DNA from: Corallincola holothuriorum
Lineage (GTDB): Bacteria; Pseudomonadota; Gammaproteobacteria; Enterobacterales; Neiellaceae
Assembly (NCBI RefSeq): GCF_003336225.1
Contig: NZ_QPID01000002.1
Span: 372,001 to 436,000, forward strand
DNA: 64,000 bases
Reading direction: 5' to 3'
Shown: in pieces, positions 9,264 through 18,606 of the stretch
Layout of the letters: every line of letters begins with the position of its first letter
Position numbering within the stretch: position 1 is the stretch's first letter
Translations under genes and position numbers: made by a program
The notes under the pieces: model-generated
Databases searched by the model: none
The model's input: only the letters and a program-made list of their open reading frames with translations
Told to the model about the DNA's origin: nothing

Positions 9264-11180
9264 ATGTTAAAGACATTGATGGATCACTGTTTGACTATAT
9301 TCACTTTCATTGGACGATTGTCCTGCCTCCTGCTGTTGTGTTCATCGTTTGCCCAAGCGATGTCCAGTGAGGAATGGCAGCGTTATGAAGATCTGGTTTA
9401 TCAGTCCCCCCCCGACGCGGTGAGGGAGCTGGCGACTGCGTTAAATGAGCGTCAACATGACGCCGAGTCGTTTGCTTTTCTCAGTGCATTATTGACCGAT
9501 GCATATAGTGGCATTAGAAACTGGGATGAAGCAGAACGCGTGGCGCGTTTGGCGCTGACGCGATTGCCTGACACACCGTCGGAAGCGCGGGCTCATCTGT
9601 TAACCGGATTGGCATACACGCTGTTATCTCGTAGTCAGTACGCGGAAGCGAGAGAGCTTTACGGCAGTGCGATAACCTATGCCGAGATGGCAAGCAACGC
9701 CGATATTGGTGCCGAAGCGCATATGGGAATGGCAAACTTGCTTTCTACCCTGGAGCAAAACGAAGGTGCGTTAGAACATATTCGAATTGCCCACGATTTT
9801 GCGCGTGAAAGTGGTGATAGCCGGCTATTGGCAGCTGTCACAAACGAGATGGCCACCATCTACAGTTATATGGCGCGTCACCAGACCGCGATTAAGTACT
9901 ATCTGCAGGCTTATGAACTGTCGGCAACCCATGGCGATCCGGTAGAGATGGCTGTCAGCTTGTATAACCTGGCGAGTGCTTATCAGGCCGACGAACAATA
10001 CCAAAATGCGATCGCCAATTTTGAGCTCTCTTTCGAAGCGGCGCAAACGGTAGGGCTGAAAGAGGATATGGCTTACGCCCAGATGGGGCTGGCAAATGGT
10101 TGGTTGGCGTTAAAGCGATATAGCAAAGCGGAGCGCGCTTTTCTCAAAGCGGAGCGAATGTTGAGTGACACCGGTGATCCTGCGTTCGAAGTTCAACTCT
10201 ATATGACAGGTACAGAGATAAGCTTGGGTCTGGCTAAAGTGGAACAGGCTGACGTGCGGATCCAGCACGTGTTGACTGTGCTGAACAAGCATAATGATCT
10301 GGAACAGACTTGGATGAGCCAGCAATCCCAGCGGTTGAATGCCAATGTGTTAGCGGCTCGCGGTTCATATACAGAAGCCTATTTAAAGCTCAATCAATAT
10401 GTTGAACAGCTACGGGAGTTCTACCATACAGAGCAGCGGCGCAGAGAAGCGCTGTTAAGAGTGGCATTCGATGTTGATCGGCAAGCGTTGGAAAATGTAT
10501 TGCTGGAACAGGAAACAGAGCTACGTCAATTGGCACTGGAGCAGAGTCAGGCATCAGAGCGGCGTTGGTTTATCTGGAGTGCAGTATTTCTAGTAATGAG
10601 CCTGGCGCTGGCGGTTTCCCTGTATTGGCAATGGCTTGCCCACACCAAATTGAAACGGATCACCAATACTGATCCGCTCACACAGCTTTTCAATCGTCGT
10701 TATATGCTCAATACCCTTGGTAAATGGCTAAAGCCAAAGGGGATGCGCTTACCGAGTGTGTTTAGTTTGGTAGAGTTTGAATTACAAGGGTTTGGGGTGC
10801 TAACTGATCGCTATGGGCATCAGTTGGCCGATGACCTGTTAGTTCAGATAGCTGCGGCAGAGAAGCAGGTGTTGCGGGGCAACGACCTGTTTGGTCGAAT
10901 TGGTGGTGAACGCTTTTTAATTTTACTGCCTGATACCGATGATGTCAGAGCCTGGCGCGCATGTGAACGTATGCGTGAAGCGATTGTTCATGTGTTTTCC
11001 AGTCGTATCGAAGATCTGGATTTTCTCTCATGCCGTTTTGGTGTCGCGACCTTCACCGGCGATGATAGTTCGGTTGAGCAGCTATTGCTTCGGGCTCATG
11101 AATCTATGCTTCGTGACCTACCTAAGAAATCTGATCTTGCACTGGATGAGGCCGGTGAATTGGCCGCGGATCTGCCCTGA
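9264..11180 (+). CDS. Periplasmic TPR sensor with degenerate GGDEF domain
   Basis: 638 residues. An N-terminal signal or anchor segment (about 8-32, ending SFAQA) leads into at least five TPR-like repeats (about 40-375), a coiled coil, one membrane helix (about 430-452) and a cytoplasmic GGDEF domain (about 465-625). The active-site loop reads GGERF instead of GGDEF, and the usual D-x-D-x-F-K metal segment reads EFELQGF, so cyclase activity is unlikely; it may bind GTP or c-di-GMP, or act through partners. The domain otherwise keeps TDPLTQLFNRRY and the YGHQLADDLL segment. No good Shine-Dalgarno is seen at the ATG at 9264, so an ATG at 9279 is possible. Confidence 0.8.
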   Translation: MLKTLMDHCLTIFTFIGRLSCLLLLCSSFAQAMSSEEWQRYEDLVYQSPPDAVRELATALNERQHDAESFAFLSALLTDAYSGIRNWDEAERVARLALTRLPDTPSEARAHLLTGLAYTLLSRSQYAEARELYGSAITYAEMASNADIGAEAHMGMANLLSTLEQNEGALEHIRIAHDFARESGDSRLLAAVTNEMATIYSYMARHQTAIKYYLQAYELSATHGDPVEMAVSLYNLASAYQADEQYQNAIANFELSFEAAQTVGLKEDMAYAQMGLANGWLALKRYSKAERAFLKAERMLSDTGDPAFEVQLYMTGTEISLGLAKVEQADVRIQHVLTVLNKHNDLEQTWMSQQSQRLNANVLAARGSYTEAYLKLNQYVEQLREFYHTEQRRREALLRVAFDVDRQALENVLLEQETELRQLALEQSQASERRWFIWSAVFLVMSLALAVSLYWQWLAHTKLKRITNTDPLTQLFNRRYMLNTLGKWLKPKGMRLPSVFSLVEFELQGFGVLTDRYGHQLADDLLVQIAAAEKQVLRGNDLFGRIGGERFLILLPDTDDVRAWRACERMREAIVHVFSSRIEDLDFLSCRFGVATFTGDDSSVEQLLLRAHESMLRDLPKKSDLALDEAGELAADLP

Positions 11181-11349
11181 GGTGCCCCTCTCTGTGTGAG
11201 CCAAATCGCTTAAACATCGTTTAAAACGCGCGCCAGCGCGATCCAAATCAATCTCTGCTAAGTTAGCTTTTACACAGCTAATTTAGCGGAGGATAATCCG
11301 TTTTTTAGCGGCGCTATAGCGCATCAGTAGTATCAGGGCGCGGTCTGTT

Positions 11350-13770
11350 GTGAAGTGGGCGTTAAGTTTTAGATTTGGTTTAGGATGGAAGATTGGCGGG
11401 TTACTGGGGTGTTTGATCCTGGTGCTTTTTGCTACCTACGCCTATCTGAACCACCGTAGTCTGAACAACTACTTTACCGTTGAACGTCAAAGCCAAAGTC
11501 AGTTACGCAGTGCACAGCTCGAAGGCATGCTTGCAAATATGCTTGAGCAACTGCAGGTGCTTAGTCAAAACCGTCTCAGTCAAGTTGGCCTCAATGAACT
11601 TGAAAACGACCGCCTCACTGAAACCAGCTACCAAAACATGTCCACTTTTTGGAGCGACTTGCGCAACAATTTAGGCTATTCCGTTGATAGTCTTATGTTA
11701 TTTGATAGTCGAGCTAGATATCTAGATAGTTGGGGCTATCAAACCCTGCCGCTGGACAAACTCTCCAGCGAGATGCTCTATTCCCCCGTTGCTCGCAATT
11801 ATATTCACTGCAGTGACCGCTGCTATTTAGTGGCTGTGGTGCCTTATCGCTTCTCTTCTGGGCTGGCTGTTGTTCAGCGCTACAGTCTGGTGTACGTCAT
11901 TAAGCTCAACCAGTTGATGCCGGTGATGGAGAAGAAGTTAGGTTCGACGCTGTTTACCGTGCGCGCCAATGGCGAAAAACTTGAGCTGCTGGAATCAACA
12001 TTCCGTGAGCGGCAACCGTTGAAGCAGCTATTGTCGGACTGGCAAGTGAGCGAACTGGAGAACAAACCAGTGATAGTGGAGATGGATAAACGTGCCCTTG
12101 AGATGCGTTTATCTGCCTTGCCATTGGCGGTTGTGGACAATGATGCGCTGTTTATTGGTTCTCTTGTCGACATCGATGGGGTGGTGAAAGCGGTAGGTAA
12201 AGCGCAAGCCATCAACTTGGTATTTGGTTTTGTCGCACTGTTTGTTCTGCTTATTTCACTGCTGCTGGTTTTACGCGGCCCACTGCTGCGTGTGCGTAAA
12301 GTGATCGCTATTTTGCCGCAGCTTGCGCAATCGCGTTACCGCGATGTGCATAATGAAATCTCCTCTTTGCCGAAGACCCACTTCGCTGATGAAACCGATG
12401 ATCTGGCGAATGCTGCATCTCAGTTGACCGATCAGCTCGAAAGCATGGAGAAAGAGCTGACCCATCGAGCGGAAGAGTTGGAGTGGTTGGCGAGTCATGA
12501 CTCACTGACGCGATTGATCAATCGTCGCCAATTTGAAATTCTGCTGGGGCAACGCTTATTACGAGATGAACGTGGCTGCCTGTTCTTTATCGACTTAGAT
12601 AACTTCAAATATATTAATGATTACAGTGGTCACAATGTGGGTGACCGCATGCTCAGGGCTGTTTCTGGGGCACTGGAACAGGTGCTGTCACCGAATGTTC
12701 TATGTGCTCGCTTTGGTGGTGATGAGTTTGCTTTCTATCTGCCGGGTGTTTGTAGCGAGTTGGCCGAAATGGTCGCCGCGAGAGTCGTGCGTGTTGTTTC
12801 ACAGCTGCGTATCGGTGGTAAAGAACAGTTGCATTCCGCTTCTGCCAGTCTGGGTATTGTGGCTTATCCAGAGCAGGGGCGTTCGCTGGATGAACTGTTA
12901 GCCCATGCCGATTTGGCCATGTACCAAGCCAAGCAGCAGGGCAAGAACTGCTATTCCTTGTATCAGCGGGAAACGATTAAAGAGGATAGCCGCCAACGTG
13001 GTTATTGGCTGGAGCAAGCGCGACGGGCTATTGACCAAGAAAGGCTGACCTTGGTGTTCCAGCCTATTCAGGGGTTTGCCAACGGCCAAAATAGCCATTA
13101 CGAAGTGTTGTTGCGCTTTAAAGACGACAGCAATCGACTGGTCTCCGCTTATCCGCTGATCGTGGCCGCCGAAGACGGGGGCTATATCTCCCGCATCGAC
13201 CTGTTTGTTATCGAAAATGCGGTACAAACCCTACTGGGTTTGCCATCATCACAGAAAGAGATCAGCCTATCGATCAACCTGTCTGGGCGTTCGTTTGCCG
13301 ATCCACGGGTGATGCGTCAGATCGAAAAGATCTTAGAGGAATCAAGGGTTGATTGTCGCCGTTTGATCTTCGAGATCACTGAAACAGCCGCATTGAACAA
13401 TTTGCCTCTGGCTTGCGAGGCGATAGATCGCTTGAAGTCGCTGGGTTGTCGTTTTGCGCTGGATGATTTCGGTGTCGGCTTCTCCTCTTTCCACACCCTA
13501 AAAGAGCTGCCGGTGGACTACATCAAAATTGATGGTTCATTTGTGCGAGAGCTGCTAAATAAGCCCTCTGATCGGGTATTTATTAAAGCCTTGGTTGAGA
13601 TCGCTGGCCACTTTGGCTATCAAACCATCGCCGAATATGTCGAAAATGCCGCGCTGTATGAAGTACTTAAGGAGTTGGGTATCGATTACGCACAGGGCTA
13701 TTATGTCGGTAAACCTGCGCCGATGTTGCATACGGTGCAACCTATTTTGGTTGAGACGAGTAGCGCCTGA
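11350..13770 (+). CDS. Membrane GGDEF-EAL protein with extracytoplasmic sensor and HAMP
   Basis: 806 residues. Membrane helix 1 (about 13-32), an extracytoplasmic sensor of about 245 residues that I cannot assign to a family, membrane helix 2 (about 280-305), a HAMP-like linker, then GGDEF (about 380-535) and EAL (about 550-800). The GGDEF motif is intact (RFGGDEF) with DLDNFKYIND; no RxxD I-site precedes it. The EAL motif is EVL, with NLSGRS, EITET, LDDFGVG, YIKID, EYVEN and QGYY all in place, so phosphodiesterase activity is plausible. The start is a GTG (11350) with only weak ribosome-binding sequence. It contrasts with the upstream paralogue, whose EAL site is altered. Confidence 0.85.
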   Translation: MKWALSFRFGLGWKIGGLLGCLILVLFATYAYLNHRSLNNYFTVERQSQSQLRSAQLEGMLANMLEQLQVLSQNRLSQVGLNELENDRLTETSYQNMSTFWSDLRNNLGYSVDSLMLFDSRARYLDSWGYQTLPLDKLSSEMLYSPVARNYIHCSDRCYLVAVVPYRFSSGLAVVQRYSLVYVIKLNQLMPVMEKKLGSTLFTVRANGEKLELLESTFRERQPLKQLLSDWQVSELENKPVIVEMDKRALEMRLSALPLAVVDNDALFIGSLVDIDGVVKAVGKAQAINLVFGFVALFVLLISLLLVLRGPLLRVRKVIAILPQLAQSRYRDVHNEISSLPKTHFADETDDLANAASQLTDQLESMEKELTHRAEELEWLASHDSLTRLINRRQFEILLGQRLLRDERGCLFFIDLDNFKYINDYSGHNVGDRMLRAVSGALEQVLSPNVLCARFGGDEFAFYLPGVCSELAEMVAARVVRVVSQLRIGGKEQLHSASASLGIVAYPEQGRSLDELLAHADLAMYQAKQQGKNCYSLYQRETIKEDSRQRGYWLEQARRAIDQERLTLVFQPIQGFANGQNSHYEVLLRFKDDSNRLVSAYPLIVAAEDGGYISRIDLFVIENAVQTLLGLPSSQKEISLSINLSGRSFADPRVMRQIEKILEESRVDCRRLIFEITETAALNNLPLACEAIDRLKSLGCRFALDDFGVGFSSFHTLKELPVDYIKIDGSFVRELLNKPSDRVFIKALVEIAGHFGYQTIAEYVENAALYEVLKELGIDYAQGYYVGKPAPMLHTVQPILVETSSA

Positions 13771-13913
13771 TAGCTATCTACATTTCCTGCCACCGATAAT
13801 TGTTCATTGTGATGTGATAAAGCCCCTGTGTTGGCCTCTTTGCTATTCAAGCGCGCGCTAATTTCTGGCATGGTATAGCAGCCCAATTAACCCTAGAAAA
13901 AGTGCCTTGTCAG

Positions 13914-16259
13914 ATGAGCGATCCCGTCGCATTCAGCCTTGATGGTGTAGAGCAGGTGCCTCTACGTCAGTTTACCGAAGAAGCCTATCTTAACTACTCC
14001 ATGTACGTGATCATGGACCGAGCCCTGCCGCATATCGGCGATGGCCTAAAGCCGGTACAGCGCCGTATTATCTATGCCATGAGCGAGCTAGGGCTATCCG
14101 CCGCGTCTAAGCATAAGAAGTCTGCGCGTACCGTTGGTGATGTGTTAGGTAAATATCATCCTCACGGAGACAGCGCTTGCTACGAAGCCATGGTGCTGAT
14201 GGCTCAACCCTTTAGCTATCGTTATCCACTGGTTGATGGTCAGGGGAACTGGGGTGCGCCCGATGATCCGAAGTCGTTTGCGGCGATGCGTTATACCGAG
14301 GCTCGGTTAGCCAAATTCTCTGAGATCCTGCTGTCAGAACTGGGGCAGGGAACCTCTGATTGGACGCCGAATTTCGACGGCACCATGAAAGAGCCGAAAG
14401 TGTTACCGGCACAACTGCCCCATGTATTGCTCAATGGCGTGACAGGCATTGCCGTGGGGATGGCGACCGATATTCCGCCACATAATGTCCGTGAAGTGGT
14501 CGATGCATGTGTCCATTTGCTGGATAACAGTAAGGCTGATCTGGATGCCTTGATGGCGTTTGTGAAAGGTCCTGACTTCCCTACAGAAGCGGAAATTATT
14601 ACGCCGCAGAGTGAGCTGAAGAAGATCTATCAAACGGGGCGCGGTAGTTTGAAAATGCGCGCCGTGTATCAGATGGAATCTGGTGATGTGGTGATCCATG
14701 CATTGCCCCATCAGGTGTCTGGCGGCAAGATCCTTGAACAGATCGCGGCACAGATGCAGGCCAAGAAGTTACCGATGGTCAGTGATCTGCGCGATGAATC
14801 AGACCATGAAAACCCGACCCGTTTAGTGATCTCGCCACGTTCAAATCGTGTCGATGTTGAACAGTTGATGCAGCACCTGTTTGCCACCACCGATCTGGAA
14901 CGAAACTACCGCGTTAACCTGAATATGCTTGGTCTGGATGGCAGACCACAGGTGAAGTCGCTCGATGTCATCTTGAACGAATGGCTGGTCTACCGCCGAG
15001 AAACCGTGCGTCGTCGTCTGCAGTTCCGTTTGGATAAGGTGTTAGCGCGCCTGCACATCCTCGAAGGTTTACTCACTGCTTTCCTCAACATTGATGAAGT
15101 GATTGAGATTATTCGTACCGAAGAGCAACCGAAAGTGGAATTGATGGCACGGTTTGGCTTGAGTGATATACAAGCCGAAGCGGTACTCAACCTGAAGTTG
15201 CGTGATTTAGCCAAGCTCGAAGAGATGAAGATCACTGGCGAGCAAGCTGAGCTGGAAAAAGAGCGACAGCAACTAGAGCTTACCCTTGGTTCAGATCGCC
15301 GGATGAAGACGCTGATTAAAAAAGAGCTACTGGAAGTTGCCGAAAAGCATGGCGATGACCGCCGTAGTCCGCTGGTTGAGCGTCATGAAGCCAAGGCGTT
15401 ATCGGAAAAAGACTTGGTGCCAAGCGAAGCTGTCACCGTGGTCGTTTCCGAGAAGGGCTGGGCACGCTGTGCCAAAGGGCATGATATTGATGCCGAGAAC
15501 TTAAGCTACAAATCGGGTGACGGCTTTAAAGCGGCTGCGATCGGTCGTAGCAATCAACCCGTGGTGTTCCTGGACAGTTCAGGCAAAGCCTTTGCTACCG
15601 ATGCTCACACCTTGCCATCGGCCCGAAGTCAGGGCGAGCCATTGTCTGGTCGCTTTAGTATTGTTGCCGGTGAAACCATTGAGCATGTGTTGATGTCCAG
15701 TGGGGGGCAGCGCTATCTGATGGCTTCCGATGCGGGTTACGGCTTTATTGGTAGTTTCGACAGCATGGTGGCGCGCAATAAAAATGGTAAAGCCCTGCTG
15801 AACCTGCCTACCGGCTCTAAGGTGTTGGCGCCAAAAGCGATCACCGATATTGCTGCCCAACTCTGTTTGGCCATATCCAATGAAGGCCGCATGCTGGTGT
15901 TCCCGTTGTCGCAACTGCCAGAATTGAACAAAGGTAAGGGCAACAAAGTGATCAGCATTCCATCTGCGCGTGCTGCAAGCCGGGAAGAGGTGGTGACGAT
16001 ACTTGAGGTGGTGCCAGAAAATGCCGATGTGACCTTGTGGGCAGGTAAGCGCAAGCTGACGCTGAAACCGGCCGATATCGAGCATTACCGTGGCGAGCGA
16101 GGTCGCCGTGGCAACAAGTTACCACGAGGCCTGCAACGGGTGGAAAGAGTAGAGTGGCAGGCGGCGGATACGACCGGCTCGAGTGACACTGAAAATGGCG
16201 CAGAGGATCCGGTTAACCCGCCAACTGGTATTGCTGGCGAAAGTGATAACCTGTTTTAG
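13914..16259 (+). CDS. parC: DNA topoisomerase IV subunit A
   Basis: 781 residues. DNA-cleaving and religating subunit of topoisomerase IV. The N-terminal block [13 protein letters not shown], the quinolone-resistance region [10 protein letters not shown] (Ser87 and Glu91, equivalent to E. coli Ser80 and Glu84, both in the susceptible state) and the active-site tyrosine in [10 protein letters not shown] (about Tyr127) are present, followed by the C-terminal beta-pinwheel repeats. The frame is open from GTG 13902, but ATG 13914 gives the MSD start of the family. The last 40 residues are an acidic, low-complexity tail. A terminator follows 90 bases downstream. Confidence 0.95.
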   Translation: MSDPVAFSLDGVEQVPLRQFTEEAYLNYSMYVIMDRALPHIGDGLKPVQRRIIYAMSELGLSAASKHKKSARTVGDVLGKYHPHGDSACYEAMVLMAQPFSYRYPLVDGQGNWGAPDDPKSFAAMRYTEARLAKFSEILLSELGQGTSDWTPNFDGTMKEPKVLPAQLPHVLLNGVTGIAVGMATDIPPHNVREVVDACVHLLDNSKADLDALMAFVKGPDFPTEAEIITPQSELKKIYQTGRGSLKMRAVYQMESGDVVIHALPHQVSGGKILEQIAAQMQAKKLPMVSDLRDESDHENPTRLVISPRSNRVDVEQLMQHLFATTDLERNYRVNLNMLGLDGRPQVKSLDVILNEWLVYRRETVRRRLQFRLDKVLARLHILEGLLTAFLNIDEVIEIIRTEEQPKVELMARFGLSDIQAEAVLNLKLRDLAKLEEMKITGEQAELEKERQQLELTLGSDRRMKTLIKKELLEVAEKHGDDRRSPLVERHEAKALSEKDLVPSEAVTVVVSEKGWARCAKGHDIDAENLSYKSGDGFKAAAIGRSNQPVVFLDSSGKAFATDAHTLPSARSQGEPLSGRFSIVAGETIEHVLMSSGGQRYLMASDAGYGFIGSFDSMVARNKNGKALLNLPTGSKVLAPKAITDIAAQLCLAISNEGRMLVFPLSQLPELNKGKGNKVISIPSARAASREEVVTILEVVPENADVTLWAGKRKLTLKPADIEHYRGERGRRGNKLPRGLQRVERVEWQAADTTGSSDTENGAEDPVNPPTGIAGESDNLF

Positions 16260-16350
16260 TGCCTAGGGTCTGTTGGCCTTTCGTGTATGAATTTTGTTCG
16301 AATGAAACACGTTCTGAGCGACGGTCACCCCTGATCGATAACCAGATATA

Positions 16351-16376
16351 AAGCGGCTACGGCCGCTTTTTTGTTT
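16351..16376 (+). terminator. parC rho-independent terminator
   Basis: A 7-bp stem AAGCGGC/GCCGCTT (16351-16368) closed by the stable TACG (UNCG-class) tetraloop, followed by TTTTGTTTT. Confidence 0.85.
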
Positions 16377-16380
16377 TCGT

Positions 16381-16420
16381 CGCCTCTATTTTCCCCTACT
16401 CGTCTCTATTCGCCTCTATT
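16381..16420. repeat. Three near-identical 10-base units
   Basis: CGCCTCTATT at 16381-16390, CGTCTCTATT at 16401-16410 and CGCCTCTATT at 16411-16420, just beyond the kdkA stop codon. Probably a minor slippage product; no function is evident. Confidence 0.5.
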
Positions 16421-16425
16421 TGTTG

Positions 16426-17157
16426 TTATTCGTTGGCGAAGTCAGGGTTGCTTTGGCGATAGCCCTGCATCAACAACTGCCAGTCATCTTCCTGCCAATG
16501 CCACTTTTGTACGCGGTTCGCCTCTTTACGACAGGAACGTAACAATCGCATCAGATTGTCATTTTGCCACTGGTGTGCAGGGGAGCGTTGCTCACCACGG
16601 TCAAAGTCGATAAGGAAGAAACGCCCCTGGTTGTCCTGCAAAACGTTATGGATGTTAAGGTCTGCATGATAAATGCCGGCGGCATGAAACTGACCAATTA
16701 TTTCGCCTACCTGTTGCCACTGCTTGGCGGACAGGGCCTGCTGTTGCAGTTGCTGAAACAGATCTGAGGCATTGGCGATCCGTTCAATGATGAGATCGGC
16801 GCGATAAAACAGGCCGCGACGGCAGATGTGGCCAGCGATCGGCAGCGGAACCGGCAGGCCAAGTTGGTGCATCTGCTGGAGCAGTTGAAACTCTCGCCAA
16901 ACGCGAGTGTTTTTCAAGCCGCTATAGAAGTATTGGTCATCACTGATATGGGCGATCATGCCACCGCGATGGTAGTGTCTGAGCACCCAGCAGTGGCTTT
17001 GAAAGTTGATAAAATAGGTCACGCCGCGGCCATGACTTTCACCGCTGATGGCATCGAGTGAGCGCCAATGATTAGCTGAAAACCACTCCCGAGAAGGTGG
17101 TGGGTTTAATGGAGAGTGCCAAAATACCAGATGGTGGCCATCTTGCTGGTGCTGCAT
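16426..17157 (-). CDS. kdkA: 3-deoxy-D-manno-octulosonic acid (Kdo) kinase
   Basis: 243 residues (Haemophilus KdkA about 241). Phosphorylates the single Kdo of the lipopolysaccharide inner core, using ATP at the cytoplasmic face of the inner membrane. Kinase-like motifs are clear: catalytic loop HADLNIHNVL and the metal-binding IDFDRGE, with the N-terminal FINF...WVLRHYHRGG nucleotide-binding sheet. Such kinases occur where the core carries one phosphorylated Kdo, as in Haemophilus, Vibrio and Shewanella, which supports the lineage assigned here. It stands alone, convergent with parC and divergent from plsC. Confidence 0.9.
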   Translation of the reverse strand: MQHQQDGHHLVFWHSPLNPPPSREWFSANHWRSLDAISGESHGRGVTYFINFQSHCWVLRHYHRGGMIAHISDDQYFYSGLKNTRVWREFQLLQQMHQLGLPVPLPIAGHICRRGLFYRADLIIERIANASDLFQQLQQQALSAKQWQQVGEIIGQFHAAGIYHADLNIHNVLQDNQGRFFLIDFDRGEQRSPAHQWQNDNLMRLLRSCRKEANRVQKWHWQEDDWQLLMQGYRQSNPDFANE

Positions 17158-17372
17158 CTAATTCGCCTTCAGCGCGGGGTAAGATCAAATTAAAGTCTAT
17201 TTTATGTGGCTGCGCAGTTAGTTACCATGATTGGATAGGCTTTATCATCGGCCAAATATGCGCTTGATGGAGAAAAGCTCGATAGATTAGTCGTTTTTCG
17301 ATGAGATCAGAGCTGTCGAGCGTGCCCGGTACACGTATACTGGCCCTCTTAAGGGAAGAAAAGCGAGGAATC

Positions 17373-18092
17373 ATGCTGGCTGTTATTCGGGTAGTGCTAC
17401 TGCTCATCTATTTATTGATTTTTACAGTGCCTTGCGTGCTGTTTTGCCTGTTACGACCATTTCATCCAAATCTCATGCATTTGGTCGGTCGGCCTTTTAG
17501 CTGGATGCTTTTTATTCTCGGATTGCGATTAGAAGCGAATGTACCTGACTCGGTTAAATCGACCGGCAGCGCGGTCTACGTAGCGAATCATCAAACGGCC
17601 ATCGATATTTTGGCGATCGCCGGTGTGTTACGCCCCCGTACCGTGTCCGTTGGCAAGCAAAGCTTGGCTTATATTCCTGTATTCGGCCTGCTATTTTGGA
17701 TCACCGGCAACATCTTGATTAATCGTAGTGACGGCAAAAGTGCTGCCGGCACGATCCGCCAGGTGGTTAAGCGCATCACTGAGAAACAGATGAGCGTGTG
17801 GATGTTCCCTGAAGGCACTCGCAGCAAAGGCAGAGGACTGCTGCCGTTTAAAAGTGGCGCATTTCGGGTGGCGATGAAAGCTAAGGTGCCAGTGGTTCCC
17901 GTGGCGGTCTCGTCGATGGATGGTATTGGTTTAAATAAGTGGTCTAATGGCGTTATTCGCGTTGAATTTCTTGAGCCTATTGATACCACAGACAAAGATA
18001 TACGCAGCTTGATGGCTGACACCCACAGCTTGATGTCGGCAGAGCTGGACAAACTCAATGGCGCAACCGAACAGTCTGACGCATTAGCATGA
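17373..18092 (+). CDS. plsC: 1-acyl-sn-glycerol-3-phosphate acyltransferase
   Basis: 239 residues (E. coli PlsC 245). Acylates lysophosphatidic acid to phosphatidic acid, the second step of phospholipid synthesis, at the inner membrane. One N-terminal membrane helix (about 5-27), catalytic N-H-Q-T-A-I-D (HX4D), FPEGTRSKG (glycerol-phosphate binding) and VPVVPVAVSS. The frame is open from 17301, but ATG 17373 has GAGGAA at 17365-17370 and fits the family length. The stop overlaps the ATGA leading to rraB, so the two are co-transcribed. Confidence 0.94.
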   Translation: MLAVIRVVLLLIYLLIFTVPCVLFCLLRPFHPNLMHLVGRPFSWMLFILGLRLEANVPDSVKSTGSAVYVANHQTAIDILAIAGVLRPRTVSVGKQSLAYIPVFGLLFWITGNILINRSDGKSAAGTIRQVVKRITEKQMSVWMFPEGTRSKGRGLLPFKSGAFRVAMKAKVPVVPVAVSSMDGIGLNKWSNGVIRVEFLEPIDTTDKDIRSLMADTHSLMSAELDKLNGATEQSDALA

Positions 18093-18103
18093 AGGAACCT
18101 GAC

Positions 18104-18460
18104 ATGACAGAGTTAGAGCAAGAGATCGCTGAACAGCTAGAGATAAACCGAGAAACGGTAGAAGCGCTGCTTGAAGATGGCAGCCAGCCAGATGCGGAAT
18201 ACACTTTCGAGCATCACTTCGCCAGCGATGATTTCGACCAGTTGGAAAAACTGGTGTTGGATGCTTTCAAGCAGGGCTTTGAAGTGACCGATGCGGAAGA
18301 GCTGGAGATGGAAGACGGTGAGCTTCTACTTTGTTGTGACGTGATCGCTAAAGGTCCATTGAATATCGAGAAAATCGACAAACAAACCAATGAGATGTTC
18401 GCGTTCGCCGAAAAGCATGACGTGCATTATGACGGTTGGGGTACCTACTTCATCGAATAG
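18104..18460 (+). CDS. rraB: Ribonuclease E activity regulator RraB
   Basis: 118 residues. RraB binds the C-terminal scaffold of RNase E and alters degradosome composition and mRNA decay in E. coli. The family signature is clear: ELLEDGSxPDAxYTxEHH near the N-terminus, DAEELEMEDGE in the middle and the end HDVHYDGWGTYFIE. I place the start at ATG 18104, with AAGGA at 18092-18096, rather than ATG 18089 (which overlaps the plsC stop) because the family begins near MTELEQ. A hairpin terminator follows. Confidence 0.93.
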   Translation: MTELEQEIAEQLEINRETVEALLEDGSQPDAEYTFEHHFASDDFDQLEKLVLDAFKQGFEVTDAEELEMEDGELLLCCDVIAKGPLNIEKIDKQTNEMFAFAEKHDVHYDGWGTYFIE

Positions 18461-18514
18461 ATTGGTTACCTTCCCTCCTTCCAAATAGAAATTCTTTGTG
18501 AACTGAGCAACGAA

Positions 18515-18546
18515 GTTAGCAGCCCTTTTGGCTGTTAACCTTTTGC
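18515..18546 (+). terminator. plsC-rraB terminator
   Basis: Arms GTTAGCAGCC (18515-18524) and GGCTGTTAAC (18530-18539) pair with one mismatch around CTTTT, followed by CCTTTTG. The T-tract is short, so it may be leaky. Confidence 0.55.
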
Positions 18547-18606
18547 TTGTGCTAACTTTTCAGCTAATGACTTAATTATCGATCCCTGATGATCGAGGAC
18601 TTAGCT

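Noticed and set aside
15579-16085. 168-residue minus-strand frame inside parC
   Set aside because: Antisense of the parC C-terminal repeats; no independent support.
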